Assembly (NCBI RefSeq): GCF_900115685.1
Contig: NZ_FOXJ01000010.1
Coordinates: 62,001 to 126,000, forward strand
Origin: Variovorax sp. 770b2
GTDB taxonomy: Bacteria; Pseudomonadota; Gammaproteobacteria; Burkholderiales; Burkholderiaceae_C
DNA: 64,000 nt
Direction of reading: 5' to 3'
The notes below the pieces were generated by a model that was given only the letters and a program-made list of their open reading frames with translations, had not been told where the DNA came from and made no database searches. The position numbers and the translations under genes were made by a program. How positions within the stretch are numbered: position 1 is the first letter of the stretch; each line of letters starts with the position of its first letter. This document shows, one piece after another, positions 44,420 to 53,602 of this stretch.

Positions 44420-44844
44420 TCGTTCTCTCCCTCGTTGTTGGAAACACGCGACCTGCGTCGCGCAGCGGCCTCGGCGACCGGAAGCGACCGGCCGAAGTCG
44501 ACCAGGATCTGTGGGTCGAGCACCACCTCGTGGCCCGCAGCGCCTTTCTTGCCCCTGAACACCCGGGAAGCCATCGGGCGGACCAGAACCAGTCGCTCGC
44601 CCATGGGCCGCAGATCGAATTCATCGAGGCGAACGATCCGCACCGGCCGCCAGATCCCGGGCGAGCGCCCGTGGCCCTGCCACTGGGTCACCAGCCAGAG
44701 CTGCAGGCCGATCCGGATCGCATTCGCCTCGCAGATGCCTCTCGGGTTCAGGGGCACCAGCACGATGGCGACGGCCCACCTCGCATCCAGGACAACGGGC
44801 TTGGCGGACGGCATCGATCCCTGAGCGGTGGGGGCGGTGAACAT
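44416..44844 (-). CDS. Hypothetical protein after the giant adhesin
   Basis: 142 residues. ATG 44844 lies 2 bp after the TGA of the adhesin gene (GAGTGACCATG), so translation is probably coupled. No signal peptide is clear. The central part VLDARWAVAIVLVPLNPRGICEANAIRIGLQLWLVTQWQ has hydrophobic and strand-like stretches; the tail is acidic (NNEGENE). I recognise no family. Its position matches that of small accessory proteins coded next to other trimeric autotransporters. Confidence 0.68.
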   Translation of the reverse strand: MFTAPTAQGSMPSAKPVVLDARWAVAIVLVPLNPRGICEANAIRIGLQLWLVTQWQGHGRSPGIWRPVRIVRLDEFDLRPMGERLVLVRPMASRVFRGKKGAAGHEVVLDPQILVDFGRSLPVAEAAARRRSRVSNNEGENE

Positions 44845-44846
44845 GG

Positions 44847-47800
44847 TCACTCGAATTCGTAGCCGACACCCAGGCCGATGTTGAATCGGGTGCCGCTGTA
44901 GCCGCCGTTGATCTTGTAGATCCACTTGCCGTCGTTCGATCTCGCCGAGTAGCCGACGGCGATGGCGTTGTAGCCCCCGTAGTGGCCCACGCCGACCGAC
45001 ATCAGGCTCTTGCCCGGCGTCATGGCCTGCGGCAGCGTGCTCATGGCGGTGGCCATCGCCACGCCCGAGTAGGCGATGCGCTGCGTGCTGCCGATCTCCG
45101 CCTGCAGTTGGCCCTGCACGGCGCCCAGCTGGCCCAGGTTGACCGCGTCGGTCGGCGCGATGCCCGGCGCCACGTTGCTCAGGCGCGCACCATTGGGCGC
45201 CTGGCCGTTGCCCAGCATGACCTGGTTGTAGTTGACCGATCCGTCCGGATTCGTCGCGTACTGCACGCTGCTGGCGGCCACCGCGCCGGAGGCCGCCCTC
45301 AATTGCGCGACGTTGGCCGCATCGCTGTCGGCCGAACCCGCGGCGACCCCGGTGATCTGGCGGAACTGGCCGTTGGCCGCGTCGCCCACGGACACCGCGG
45401 CCTGCGTGCTGGTCGTGGCCCGGATGGCTGCTTCCTGCTGCGCATTCGCAGTGCCCGGGACGTAGCCGGCCACGCCTGCCGCGGTCGATGCGACCGAGTT
45501 CGCACCCAGCGCGACGCCGCCGCTCTGCGTGACCACGGCGCCGAAGCCGATCGCGGTGCCTCGCGAGACGTTCTGCGCCTTGCTCAGCGCCGTGCCGCCG
45601 GCGTCGGCTCCGTCGCCGAACGCCGCACCGCCGCCGCCTGCGCGGGAATCCTTGCCGAAGGCCTGCGAGCCGGTCGCCAATGCCCCTGCACCGATCGCGA
45701 TGGCGCTGGCTCCGACCGCCTGGGCGCCAGAGCCGATCGCCACGGCGTCGGTCTGGGTGGCCTGCGCGCCGAAGCCGATCGCCACCGTGCCGTCGGCCGT
45801 GGCCTTCGCATCGTTGCCGGCGGCGAAGGAGTTGGCGCCGCTGGCCAACGACTTCGGACCGATCGCCACGGCTTCCGCACCGCTGGCCACCGCGTCGCCC
45901 GCCGTGGAGTTGGCGTGGAAGTACTTGGTGCCCTTGTCGTTGATCGTGTTGACCGTCGTGCTCAGGCTGCTGATGCTGCTCGTGGCGGTGCTCAGGCCCG
46001 TGGAGGTCGAGGTCGACAGGCTCGTCAGGCCGCTGCTCGCGCCGCCCACGCTGGTGGACAGGCTGGCCAGGTTGCTGTCCGTCGTGCTCAGGCCGGTGGA
46101 CAGGCTGGAGATGCCGCTGGTCGCCGTGCTCAGGCCGGCGGACGTGGACGTCGACAGGCTGCCGACGTTGCTGTTCGTCGTGCTCAGCCCGGTCGAGAGG
46201 CTGTCGACATTGCTGCTCACGGTGCTCAGGCCGGTCGACAGGCTGCTGATGCCACTGGTGGCCGTGCTCAAGCCGCTGGACGTGGAGGTCGAGAGGCTGT
46301 CCACGCTGCTGGTGACCGTACTCAGGCCCGACGACGTCGAGGTCGAGAGGCTGCTGATGCTGCTGGTCGCCGTGCTCAGGCCGCTGGACGTGGAAGTCGA
46401 CAGGCTGCTGACGTTGCTGTTGGTCGTGCTCAGGCCGGACGACAGGCTGGAGATGCCGCTGGTGGCGGTGCTCATGCCCGTGGACAGGCTCGCGATGCCG
46501 CTGGTGGCGGTGCTCAGGCCAATGGACAGGCTGCCGATGCCGCTGTAGGCGGTGCTCAGGCCGGTGGAGAGGCTACCGATGCCGCTGGTGGCGGTGCTCA
46601 GGCCGCTCGATGTGGAGGTCGACAGGCTGCTGACCGTGCTGTCGGTTGTGCTCAGGCCGGTGGAGAGGCTGGAGATGCCACTGGTTGCCGTGCTCAGACC
46701 GCTCGATGTCGAGGTCGAGAGGCTGCTGACTGCGCTGTCGGTCGTGCTCAAGCCGGTGGAGAGGCTGGAGATGCCGCTGGTTGCGGTGCTCAAGCCACTC
46801 GATGTGGAGGTCGAGAGGCTGCTCACGTTGCTGTTCGTGGTGCTCAGGCCAGTGGACAGGCTGGAGATGCCACTGGTTGCCGTGCTCAGGCCACTCGACG
46901 TCGATGTCGACAGGCTGCTCACGTTGCTGTTCGTGGTGCTCAAGCCCGTGGACAGGCTGGAGATACCACTGGTGGCGGTGCTCAAGCCGCTCGACGTCGA
47001 CGTCGACAAACTACCGATGCTGCTGGTCGCTGTGCTCAGACCACTCGAAGTCGATGTCGACAGGCTGCCGATGCTGCTCGTTGCCGTGCTCAGACCGCTC
47101 GAGGTCGACGTCGACAAGCTGCCGATGCTGCTCGTCGCAGTGCTCAGGCCACTCGACGTCGAGGTCGACAAGCTGCTGATGCTGCTCGTTGCAGTGCTCA
47201 GGCCGCTCGATGTCGAGGTTGACAAGCTGCTGATGCTGCTAGTGGCAGTGCTCAGGCCGCTCGAGGTCGACGTCGACAGGCTGCCGATGCTGCTCGTCGC
47301 AGTGCTCAGACCACTCGATGTCGAGGTCGACAGGCTGCTGATGCTGCTGGTAGCGGTGCTCAGGCCAGTCGACGTGGAGGTGGACAAGCTGCCGATGCTG
47401 CTGGCCGCAGTGCTCAAACCGGACGAAGTCGAAGTCGACAGGCTGGAGATGCCGCTGGTGGCCGTGCTCAGGCCGCTCGATGTGGAGGTCGAGAGGCTGC
47501 TCACGTTGCTGTCGGTCGTGCTCAGGCCAGTGGACAGGCTGGAGATGCCGCTGGTCGCCGTGCTCAAGCCGGACGACGTGGAGGTCGACAAGCTCGAGAT
47601 ACCGCTGGTGGCTGTGCTCAAGCCAGACGATGTCGAGGCCGACAAACTGCTGACGTTGCTGTTGGTGGTGCTCAAGCCCGTGGACAGGCTCGAGATGCCG
47701 CTGGTCGCCGTGCTCAGGCCCGACGACGTGGAGGTCGACAGACTGCCGATGATGCTGGTCGCCGTGCTCAGGCCAGACGAGGTGGAAGTCGACAAGCTGC

Positions 47801-50800
47801 CGATGCTGCTCGTCGCCGTGCTCAGACCACTTGACGTCGAAGCCGACAAGCTGCTCACGTTGCTGTTCGTGGTGCTCAGGCCCGTGGACAGGCTCGATAT
47901 GCCACTGGTCGCCGTGCTCAGGCCCGACGACGTGGAGGTCGACAGGCTGCCGATGCTGCTCGTCGCAGTGCTCAGACCACTTGACGTCGAAGTCGACAAG
48001 CTGCTCACGTTGCTGTTCGTGGTGCTCAGGCCCGTGGACAGGCTGGAGATCCCGCTGGTGGCGGTGCTCAGACCAGACGACGTGGAGGTCGAAAGGCTGC
48101 CGATGCTGCTCGTGGCAGTGCTCAGACCGCTCGAGGTCGAAGTCGACAGGCTGCTGACGTTGCTATTGGTGGTGCTCAAGCCCGTGGACAGGCTCGAGAT
48201 GCCGCTGGTCGCCGTGCTCAGGCCCGACGACGTGGAGGTCGACAGGCTGCCGATGCTGCTGGTCGCAGTACTCAAGCCACTCGAAGTGGACGTCGACAAG
48301 CTGCCGATACTGCTCGCGGCGGTACTTAATCCACTCGAGGTCGATGTCGACAAGCTCGAGATACCGCTGGTGGCTGTGCTCAAGCCAGACGAGGTCGAGG
48401 TCGACAAGCTGCTGACGTTGCTATTGGTGGTGCTCAAGCCCGTGGACAAGCTCGAGATACCACTGGTTGCCGTGCTCAACCCAGACGACGTAGAGGTCGA
48501 CAGACTGCCGATGCTGCTGGTCGCCGTGCTCAGACCACTTGACGTCGAAGTCGACAAGCTGCCCACGTTGCTGTTCGTGGTGCTCAGGCCCGTGGACAGG
48601 CTGGAGATGCCACTGGTCGCCGTGCTCAGGCCGCTCGAAGTCGAAGTCGACAGGCTGCTGATGCTGCTGGTCGCGGTGCTCAGGCCACTCGACGTCGAAG
48701 TTGACAGGCTGCCGATGCTGCTGGTCGCGGTGCTCAAGCCGCTCGACGTCGACGTCGACAAGCTACCGATGCTGCTCGTTGCCGTGCTCAGACCGCTTGA
48801 GGTCGAGGTCGACAAGCTACCGATGCTGCTATTGGTGGTGCTCAAGCCCGTGGACAAGCTCGAGATGCCACTGGTTGCCGTGCTCAACCCGGACGACGTG
48901 GAGGTCGACAGACTGCCGATGCTGCTGGTCGCAGTACTCAAGCCACTCGAAGTGGACGTCGACAAGCTGCCGATACTGCTCGTGGCGGTGCTCAATCCAC
49001 TCGAAGTCGAAGTCGACAGACTGGTCACGTTGCTGTTGGTCGTGCTCAGACCAGTTGACAGGCTGGAGATCCCGCTGGTGGCGGTGCTCAGACCCGACGA
49101 CGTGGAGGTCGACAAGCTGCTGATGCTGCTGGTCGCAGTACTCAGACCACTCGACGTCGAAGTCGACAAGCTGCTGATGCTGCTGGTCGCCGTGCTCAGG
49201 CCGCTCGATGTCGAGGTCGACAAGCTGCCGATGCTGCTCGTCGCAGTGCTCAGGCCTGACGAGGTCGAAGTCGACAAGCTGCCGATGCTGCTGGTCGCCG
49301 TGCTCAAGCCGGACGAAGTCGAGGTCGACAGGCTGCCGATGCTGCTCGTCGCAGTGCTCAGGCCTGACGAGGTCGAAGTCGACAAGCTGCCGATGCTGCT
49401 CGTCGCAGTGCTCAGACCGCTGGACGTCGAGGTCGACAAGCTGCTCACGTTGCTGTTCGTCGTGCTCAGGCCGGTGGACAGGCTGGAGATGCCGCTGGTC
49501 GCCGTGCTCAGGCCCGACGACGTGGAAGTCGACAGGCTGCTCACATTGCCGTTCGTCGTGCTCAGGCCCGTCGACAGCGAATCCGCAACACCCTTCAGCT
49601 GCGCGATATTGGGCGCGTCGGTGTCTGCGCTGCCGGCGCTGACGCCGGTGATCTGCCGATTGCCGATGTTCAGTTCACCCGACGAGCTCTGCTTGCTGGC
49701 CAGCCCGAAAGCGTCGTAGTTGGTTTGCGCCGCGGCAGTCCTGCTGGCGACCGAATTCGCGCCCAGCGCCACGCTGTTGGCGCTGTTCGCGATCGCACCC
49801 TGGCCGATCGCCACGCTGTTGGCGCCGATGGCCTGGCTGTCCGCGCCCGTGCTGTTGGCGTGGAAGTACTTTGTGCCCGTGTTGTAGATCGAGCTGACCG
49901 ACGAGCTCAACGTGCCCAGGTTGCTGTTCGTCGTGCTCAGGCCCGTCGACAGGCTGCCGATGCCGCTGACTGAAGAGCTCAGGCCCGTCGAGAGGCTGCT
50001 GATGCCGCTCACGGCCGTGCTCAAACCGCTCGAGGTCGAAGTCGACAGGCTGCTGAGGCCGCTGTTGGTCGAGCTCAGGCCGGTGGACAGGCTGGAGATG
50101 CCGCTGGTTGCGGTGCTCAAGCCCGATGACGTGGAAGTCGACAGGCTGCCGATGCTGCTGGTCGCCGTGCTCAAGCCAGACGACGTGGAGGTCGACAAGC
50201 TGCTGATGCCGCTGGTCGCCGTACTCAGGCCACTCGACGTCGAAGTCGACAAGCTGCTGATGCTGCTGGTCGCAGTGCTCAGGCCGGACGACGTGGAGGT
50301 CGACAAGCTGCTGATGCCGCTGGTCGCCGTACTCAGACCACTCGACGTCGAAGTCGACAAGCTGCAGATGCTGCTCGTCGCAGTGCTCAGACCACTCGAC
50401 GTCGAGGTCGACAAGCTACCGACGCTGCTCGCGGCAGTGCTCAAGCCGGACGACGTCGAGGTCGACAGACTGCTCACGCTGCTGCTCGCCGTGCTCAGAC
50501 CCGTGGACAGACTGGAGATCCCGCTGGTGGCGGTGCTCAGACCCGACGACGTGGAGGTCGACAAGCTGCCGATGCGGCTCGTCGCCGTGCTCAGCCCGCT
50601 CGAGGTCGAGGTCGACAGGCTCGAAATACCACTGGTTGCGGTACTCAGGCCCGACGACGTGGAAGTCGACAGGCTGCCGACGGCGCTGTTGGTCGTGCTC
50701 AGGCCCGTGGACAGGCTGCCGAAGCCGCTCGTCGCGGTGCTCAGCCCGGTAGACAGACTGGAGATGCCGCTGGTCGCCGTACTCAGCCCCGACGACGTGG

Positions 50801-53306
50801 ACGTCGACAGGCTGCCGATCTGGCTCTGCGTGGTGCTGGTCACGCTGAAGAGCTGGCTGCCATTGACCGCGTCGGTGCTGGTCGCCGAGATCTGGCCCGC
50901 GGCAAGATTTTGAATGCGACGTTCCGCTCCCGCCGAACCAACGCTGACAACGCCCGTTGGCGTGGTGCCGGCGAAACCGCCGAAGGTGGTGCCCCCGACA
51001 ACGGCATTGCTCACCGCACCCGTGCCCCCGGTGCTGGCGGAGGCAGTGCCCGTGGTCACGGCGTCGCTTCCCAACGCCACGCTGTTTGCGACGCTGGCAT
51101 TGGCTTGGCGCCCGACGGCCACCCCACCCTGCGCAGTCACCGATGTGCGGGCACCAAGCGCCGCGGCGCCGAAGACATTTGCGTTGGCGACGTGCCCTAC
51201 CGTGACCGATTCGTTGCCAGCCGTTGCTCCGTTTCCCAGCACATTGCCACCGTCGCCGTTGACGGTTGCGCCGTAGCCGATTGCGGTGGAATTCGTGCCC
51301 GCCTTCACAGCGGCAGCATTGCCGACCACCACGTTGAACCGACCTGCTGCGATCGAATCTGCGCCGATGGCAATGTTCGACGACCCCGAGCCGGCCGCAT
51401 TGGCGGCCCGGCCGATGGCAATGCTGTCCGATGTTGCCGTTGAATTCCGGCCCAGCGATACGGAATCGGCAGCCAGCGCAGTCGCCGAGTCGCCGATCGC
51501 GATACCGCCCGCTGCCAGCGCCTTGGACGCATTGCCCAGCGCCACAGAACCTTGGCCCACCGCGTTGTTGGCATTGCCGATCGCCACGGCGCCATTGGCC
51601 GCCGTCGCCGCCGCCAGGTCGCCGCCTGCCGTGTTGTCTGCACCCAGCGTCACGGCGCCGGTGCCATTGGAAGTATTGGGGTCGCCGATGGCAACGGCAC
51701 CGTTGCCGGTGGCCTTCTGCCCCCGGCCGATGGCCACCGCGCCGCCGGCGGCGGTACCGCTGTTGGCGGTGGTGCCTGAGCCGATCGCCACGTTCTGGCC
51801 TTGGGTGCCCGAGGTGGCGTTGACCCCGATGGCGACGCCGTTTTCGCCACTGGCCTTCGCGGTGACACCAATCGCCGTCGCGAACTTGCCCGATGCAACC
51901 GTCGCCGTTGCATCCTGGATTCCCGAGGTCGTGTCGCTCCCACCGCCGATTGCAGTAGAACCAAGACCTGACGCCTTGACCGAACTACCCAGGGCCACTG
52001 CATTGTTGGCTGTGGCTTGCGCGAGGCTGCCGATCGCGATGGATAAATCTCCGGATGCAGTGCCTTGCCGGCCGATGACGATCGAGGTGTTGCCCGAAGC
52101 CGTCCCAATCACACCCATGGCCAGTCCAGAAGCCCCGCTGGCATTGTTGAAGGTACCGAAAGCCATGGCCAGGTCACCGGAAACCCGGTTGCCATCGCCA
52201 ATGGCGAGGCTCGTAGCGCCGCTCGCGTTGTTGTTGATACCAACGGCCGTACCGCCGCTCGATACAGTGTTGCCCGCTCCGACCGTCACGGCACCGGCGA
52301 CAGTCGTCGCAAAGGCCCCCAAACCCGGCGCCGTGCGATCGAGGATGCCCAGACCTGGAAAGCCTCCAGTCGTTGCCTTCGAATTACTGCCAATGGCAAC
52401 CGCATCGGCACTGGATGCATTCGCAAAAGCGCCCATCGCGATGGCACCGTTGGCCGACGCATTCGAAGATCCGCCCAACGCGATGGCGGATGTGCCGGTT
52501 GCTCTGGCTGACGTGGTCAACCCGAAAGTACTGATCCCGACGGCGATCGCCCCCGCACCGGTGGCCTGTCCGCCCGAAATTGCGGTTGCACCAAAGCCCG
52601 CGGCATTCGATACCAGCCCCAGTGCAGTGCCTTGCGCTCCCGCAACGGCACCGCTGCCCACAGCCAATGAATCGGCGCCGGTCGCGGTTGTCGCGCGCCC
52701 GCTGGCGCCCGGGCCGCCGATGGCGATTGCGCCTGCCCCCCCCGAAGCATTGGCACTTTGACCAATGGCGATCGCCGCGCCACCGGAATTCGCGGCGTTC
52801 GTGCCGATGGCAATGCCATTGTTCGAACTGGCGTTTGCAAGAGTGCCGATGGCCACTGCGCTCGCGCCGTTCGCAACGGAGGGACCGACAGCAATGGCGA
52901 ACGACCCGGTGGTCAGCGCTCCAGTGCCCAACGCCGTTCCGCTTTGGCCCGTCGACCTGGCGGCATTGCCGATGACCACGGAGTCGACGGCCGTTGCGGT
53001 ACACGTCGCGACTGCGCCAAAGGTCCCGGTCGCCCCGATCACAACGCACCCCGTCCCACCGGCGGTCGCACTGCCGATGGCAAACGTCTGGTTGTTGCCC
53101 GTGATCGACGGTTGGCCGAAGGCATAAGGGGTCATCAATGCCGGCAGGACGATGCCGCACACCCACGCGACCGGCCGCAACCGCGCAATCCTGATGCCGC
53201 TTGCGGCCCCACGCGTCGATGAAGCGCCCTTGCCCTTCACCAGCTCGGAGACGGCCACCCACGTCCCAAGCGCTTCACTCCAGATAACTCGACAAATTTT
53301 GTTCAC
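44847..53306 (-). CDS. Giant YadA-like trimeric autotransporter adhesin (2,819 residues)
   Basis: The start is GTG 53306: the frame reads VNKICRVIWSEALGTWVAVSELVKG, the extended signal peptide region (MNKI...) of trimeric autotransporters, so the longer N-terminal frame is not used. Layout: signal peptide; YadA-head repeats to about 800; neck; stalk I (about 815-1140) of STSTSSGLSTATS repeats; a small head and neck (about 1145-1245); stalk II (about 1248-2454); C-terminal head (about 2463-2690); two necks; four-strand YadA anchor. The chain ends GVGYEFE, with Glu instead of a terminal aromatic. It is exported by Sec and anchored in the outer membrane as a trimer. Three genes follow it closely. 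Confidence 0.95.
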   Translation of the reverse strand: MNKICRVIWSEALGTWVAVSELVKGKGASSTRGAASGIRIARLRPVAWVCGIVLPALMTPYAFGQPSITGNNQTFAIGSATAGGTGCVVIGATGTFGAVATCTATAVDSVVIGNAARSTGQSGTALGTGALTTGSFAIAVGPSVANGASAVAIGTLANASSNNGIAIGTNAANSGGAAIAIGQSANASGGAGAIAIGGPGASGRATTATGADSLAVGSGAVAGAQGTALGLVSNAAGFGATAISGGQATGAGAIAVGISTFGLTTSARATGTSAIALGGSSNASANGAIAMGAFANASSADAVAIGSNSKATTGGFPGLGILDRTAPGLGAFATTVAGAVTVGAGNTVSSGGTAVGINNNASGATSLAIGDGNRVSGDLAMAFGTFNNASGASGLAMGVIGTASGNTSIVIGRQGTASGDLSIAIGSLAQATANNAVALGSSVKASGLGSTAIGGGSDTTSGIQDATATVASGKFATAIGVTAKASGENGVAIGVNATSGTQGQNVAIGSGTTANSGTAAGGAVAIGRGQKATGNGAVAIGDPNTSNGTGAVTLGADNTAGGDLAAATAANGAVAIGNANNAVGQGSVALGNASKALAAGGIAIGDSATALAADSVSLGRNSTATSDSIAIGRAANAAGSGSSNIAIGADSIAAGRFNVVVGNAAAVKAGTNSTAIGYGATVNGDGGNVLGNGATAGNESVTVGHVANANVFGAAALGARTSVTAQGGVAVGRQANASVANSVALGSDAVTTGTASASTGGTGAVSNAVVGGTTFGGFAGTTPTGVVSVGSAGAERRIQNLAAGQISATSTDAVNGSQLFSVTSTTQSQIGSLSTSTSSGLSTATSGISSLSTGLSTATSGFGSLSTGLSTTNSAVGSLSTSTSSGLSTATSGISSLSTSTSSGLSTATSRIGSLSTSTSSGLSTATSGISSLSTGLSTASSSVSSLSTSTSSGLSTAASSVGSLSTSTSSGLSTATSSICSLSTSTSSGLSTATSGISSLSTSTSSGLSTATSSISSLSTSTSSGLSTATSGISSLSTSTSSGLSTATSSIGSLSTSTSSGLSTATSGISSLSTGLSSTNSGLSSLSTSTSSGLSTAVSGISSLSTGLSSSVSGIGSLSTGLSTTNSNLGTLSSSVSSIYNTGTKYFHANSTGADSQAIGANSVAIGQGAIANSANSVALGANSVASRTAAAQTNYDAFGLASKQSSSGELNIGNRQITGVSAGSADTDAPNIAQLKGVADSLSTGLSTTNGNVSSLSTSTSSGLSTATSGISSLSTGLSTTNSNVSSLSTSTSSGLSTATSSIGSLSTSTSSGLSTATSSIGSLSTSTSSGLSTATSSIGSLSTSTSSGLSTATSSIGSLSTSTSSGLSTATSSISSLSTSTSSGLSTATSSISSLSTSTSSGLSTATSGISSLSTGLSTTNSNVTSLSTSTSSGLSTATSSIGSLSTSTSSGLSTATSSIGSLSTSTSSGLSTATSGISSLSTGLSTTNSSIGSLSTSTSSGLSTATSSIGSLSTSTSSGLSTATSSIGSLSTSTSSGLSTATSSISSLSTSTSSGLSTATSGISSLSTGLSTTNSNVGSLSTSTSSGLSTATSSIGSLSTSTSSGLSTATSGISSLSTGLSTTNSNVSSLSTSTSSGLSTATSGISSLSTSTSSGLSTAASSIGSLSTSTSSGLSTATSSIGSLSTSTSSGLSTATSGISSLSTGLSTTNSNVSSLSTSTSSGLSTATSSIGSLSTSTSSGLSTATSGISSLSTGLSTTNSNVSSLSTSTSSGLSTATSSIGSLSTSTSSGLSTATSGISSLSTGLSTTNSNVSSLSASTSSGLSTATSSIGSLSTSTSSGLSTATSIIGSLSTSTSSGLSTATSGISSLSTGLSTTNSNVSSLSASTSSGLSTATSGISSLSTSTSSGLSTATSGISSLSTGLSTTDSNVSSLSTSTSSGLSTATSGISSLSTSTSSGLSTAASSIGSLSTSTSTGLSTATSSISSLSTSTSSGLSTATSSIGSLSTSTSSGLSTATSSISSLSTSTSSGLSTATSSISSLSTSTSSGLSTATSSIGSLSTSTSSGLSTATSSIGSLSTSTSSGLSTATSSIGSLSTSTSSGLSTATSGISSLSTGLSTTNSNVSSLSTSTSSGLSTATSGISSLSTGLSTTNSNVSSLSTSTSSGLSTATSGISSLSTGLSTTDSAVSSLSTSTSSGLSTATSGISSLSTGLSTTDSTVSSLSTSTSSGLSTATSGIGSLSTGLSTAYSGIGSLSIGLSTATSGIASLSTGMSTATSGISSLSSGLSTTNSNVSSLSTSTSSGLSTATSSISSLSTSTSSGLSTVTSSVDSLSTSTSSGLSTATSGISSLSTGLSTVSSNVDSLSTGLSTTNSNVGSLSTSTSAGLSTATSGISSLSTGLSTTDSNLASLSTSVGGASSGLTSLSTSTSTGLSTATSSISSLSTTVNTINDKGTKYFHANSTAGDAVASGAEAVAIGPKSLASGANSFAAGNDAKATADGTVAIGFGAQATQTDAVAIGSGAQAVGASAIAIGAGALATGSQAFGKDSRAGGGGAAFGDGADAGGTALSKAQNVSRGTAIGFGAVVTQSGGVALGANSVASTAAGVAGYVPGTANAQQEAAIRATTSTQAAVSVGDAANGQFRQITGVAAGSADSDAANVAQLRAASGAVAASSVQYATNPDGSVNYNQVMLGNGQAPNGARLSNVAPGIAPTDAVNLGQLGAVQGQLQAEIGSTQRIAYSGVAMATAMSTLPQAMTPGKSLMSVGVGHYGGYNAIAVGYSARSNDGKWIYKINGGYSGTRFNIGLGVGYEFE
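45930..49575 (-). repeat. Stalk II tandem repeats of the giant adhesin
   Basis: About 70 tandem units in two sizes: 54 bp (SLSTSTSSGLSTATSSIG type, 18 residues) and 42 bp (SLSTGLSTTNSNVS type, 14 residues). The longer unit equals the shorter with STSS inserted. Nucleotide copies differ mainly at third positions, so the array has been kept in frame by selection while synonymous sites drifted. Because stop codons are absent, the opposite strand has a long spurious open frame here. Confidence 0.93.
49885..50850 (-). repeat. Stalk I tandem repeats of the giant adhesin
   Basis: Roughly 18 units of the same 18- and 14-residue types as in stalk II. It is separated from stalk II by a small head-neck insert (YFHANSTGADSQAIGANSVAIG). 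The last units lose the consensus (LGTLSSSVSSIYNTG) before the head. Confidence 0.9.
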
Positions 53307-53602
53307 ACCGGCCCCAAGATGAATCTCTGTGTTGATTGGCTCTCGGCACAAGCACAACCCCCCGATGTCCATCGAAGCCGTCAGCACCCGTCCCTTGAAT
53401 CGCCGGGCGATGCTAGGTTTCCCCCTCTCGACACCTCATTCCCGATGGCGTGAAATTCGATAACCCAATTCAGCGCCGCAAAAACGTGAGTGCAATGTGT
53501 GAACTAGTTCTTAGGATTTACATCAGCGCCACCGCCGAAGACCAAGGCCGGCGACGGTCCGCATCGCACAGCGATGTCGCAGCCCCTCTGTACTGACCGC
53601 AT
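53307..53602. promoter_or_regulatory. Divergent promoter region of the giant adhesin and LysR 1
   Basis: Nearly 300 bases with no gene. At 53434-53480 there is a block that is recognisably repeated at 54584-54630, upstream of LysR 2 (about 27 of 45 positions identical, including CTCATTCCC and ATAACC). Within it, ATT-N9-AAT at 53454-53468 fits the T-N11-A LysR box. The region probably contains the promoters of both the adhesin and the regulator. Confidence 0.5.

Noticed and set aside
46552..49719. A 1,055-codon open frame on the plus strand with LRPLDVEVDRL repeats
   Set aside because: It lies antisense to the adhesin stalk. Its openness follows from the repeat having no stop on the opposite strand; it has no ribosome binding site and no known fold.
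45930..50850. CRISPR-like array, judged from regular repetition of 42-54 bp
   Set aside because: The repeats have no spacers, are in frame, and code for a clear coiled-coil stalk.
53307..53387. Longer N-terminus of the giant adhesin from GTG 53387
   Set aside because: The extended signal peptide motif (VNKICRVIW) starts exactly at GTG 53306, and the extra residues have no signal-peptide character.
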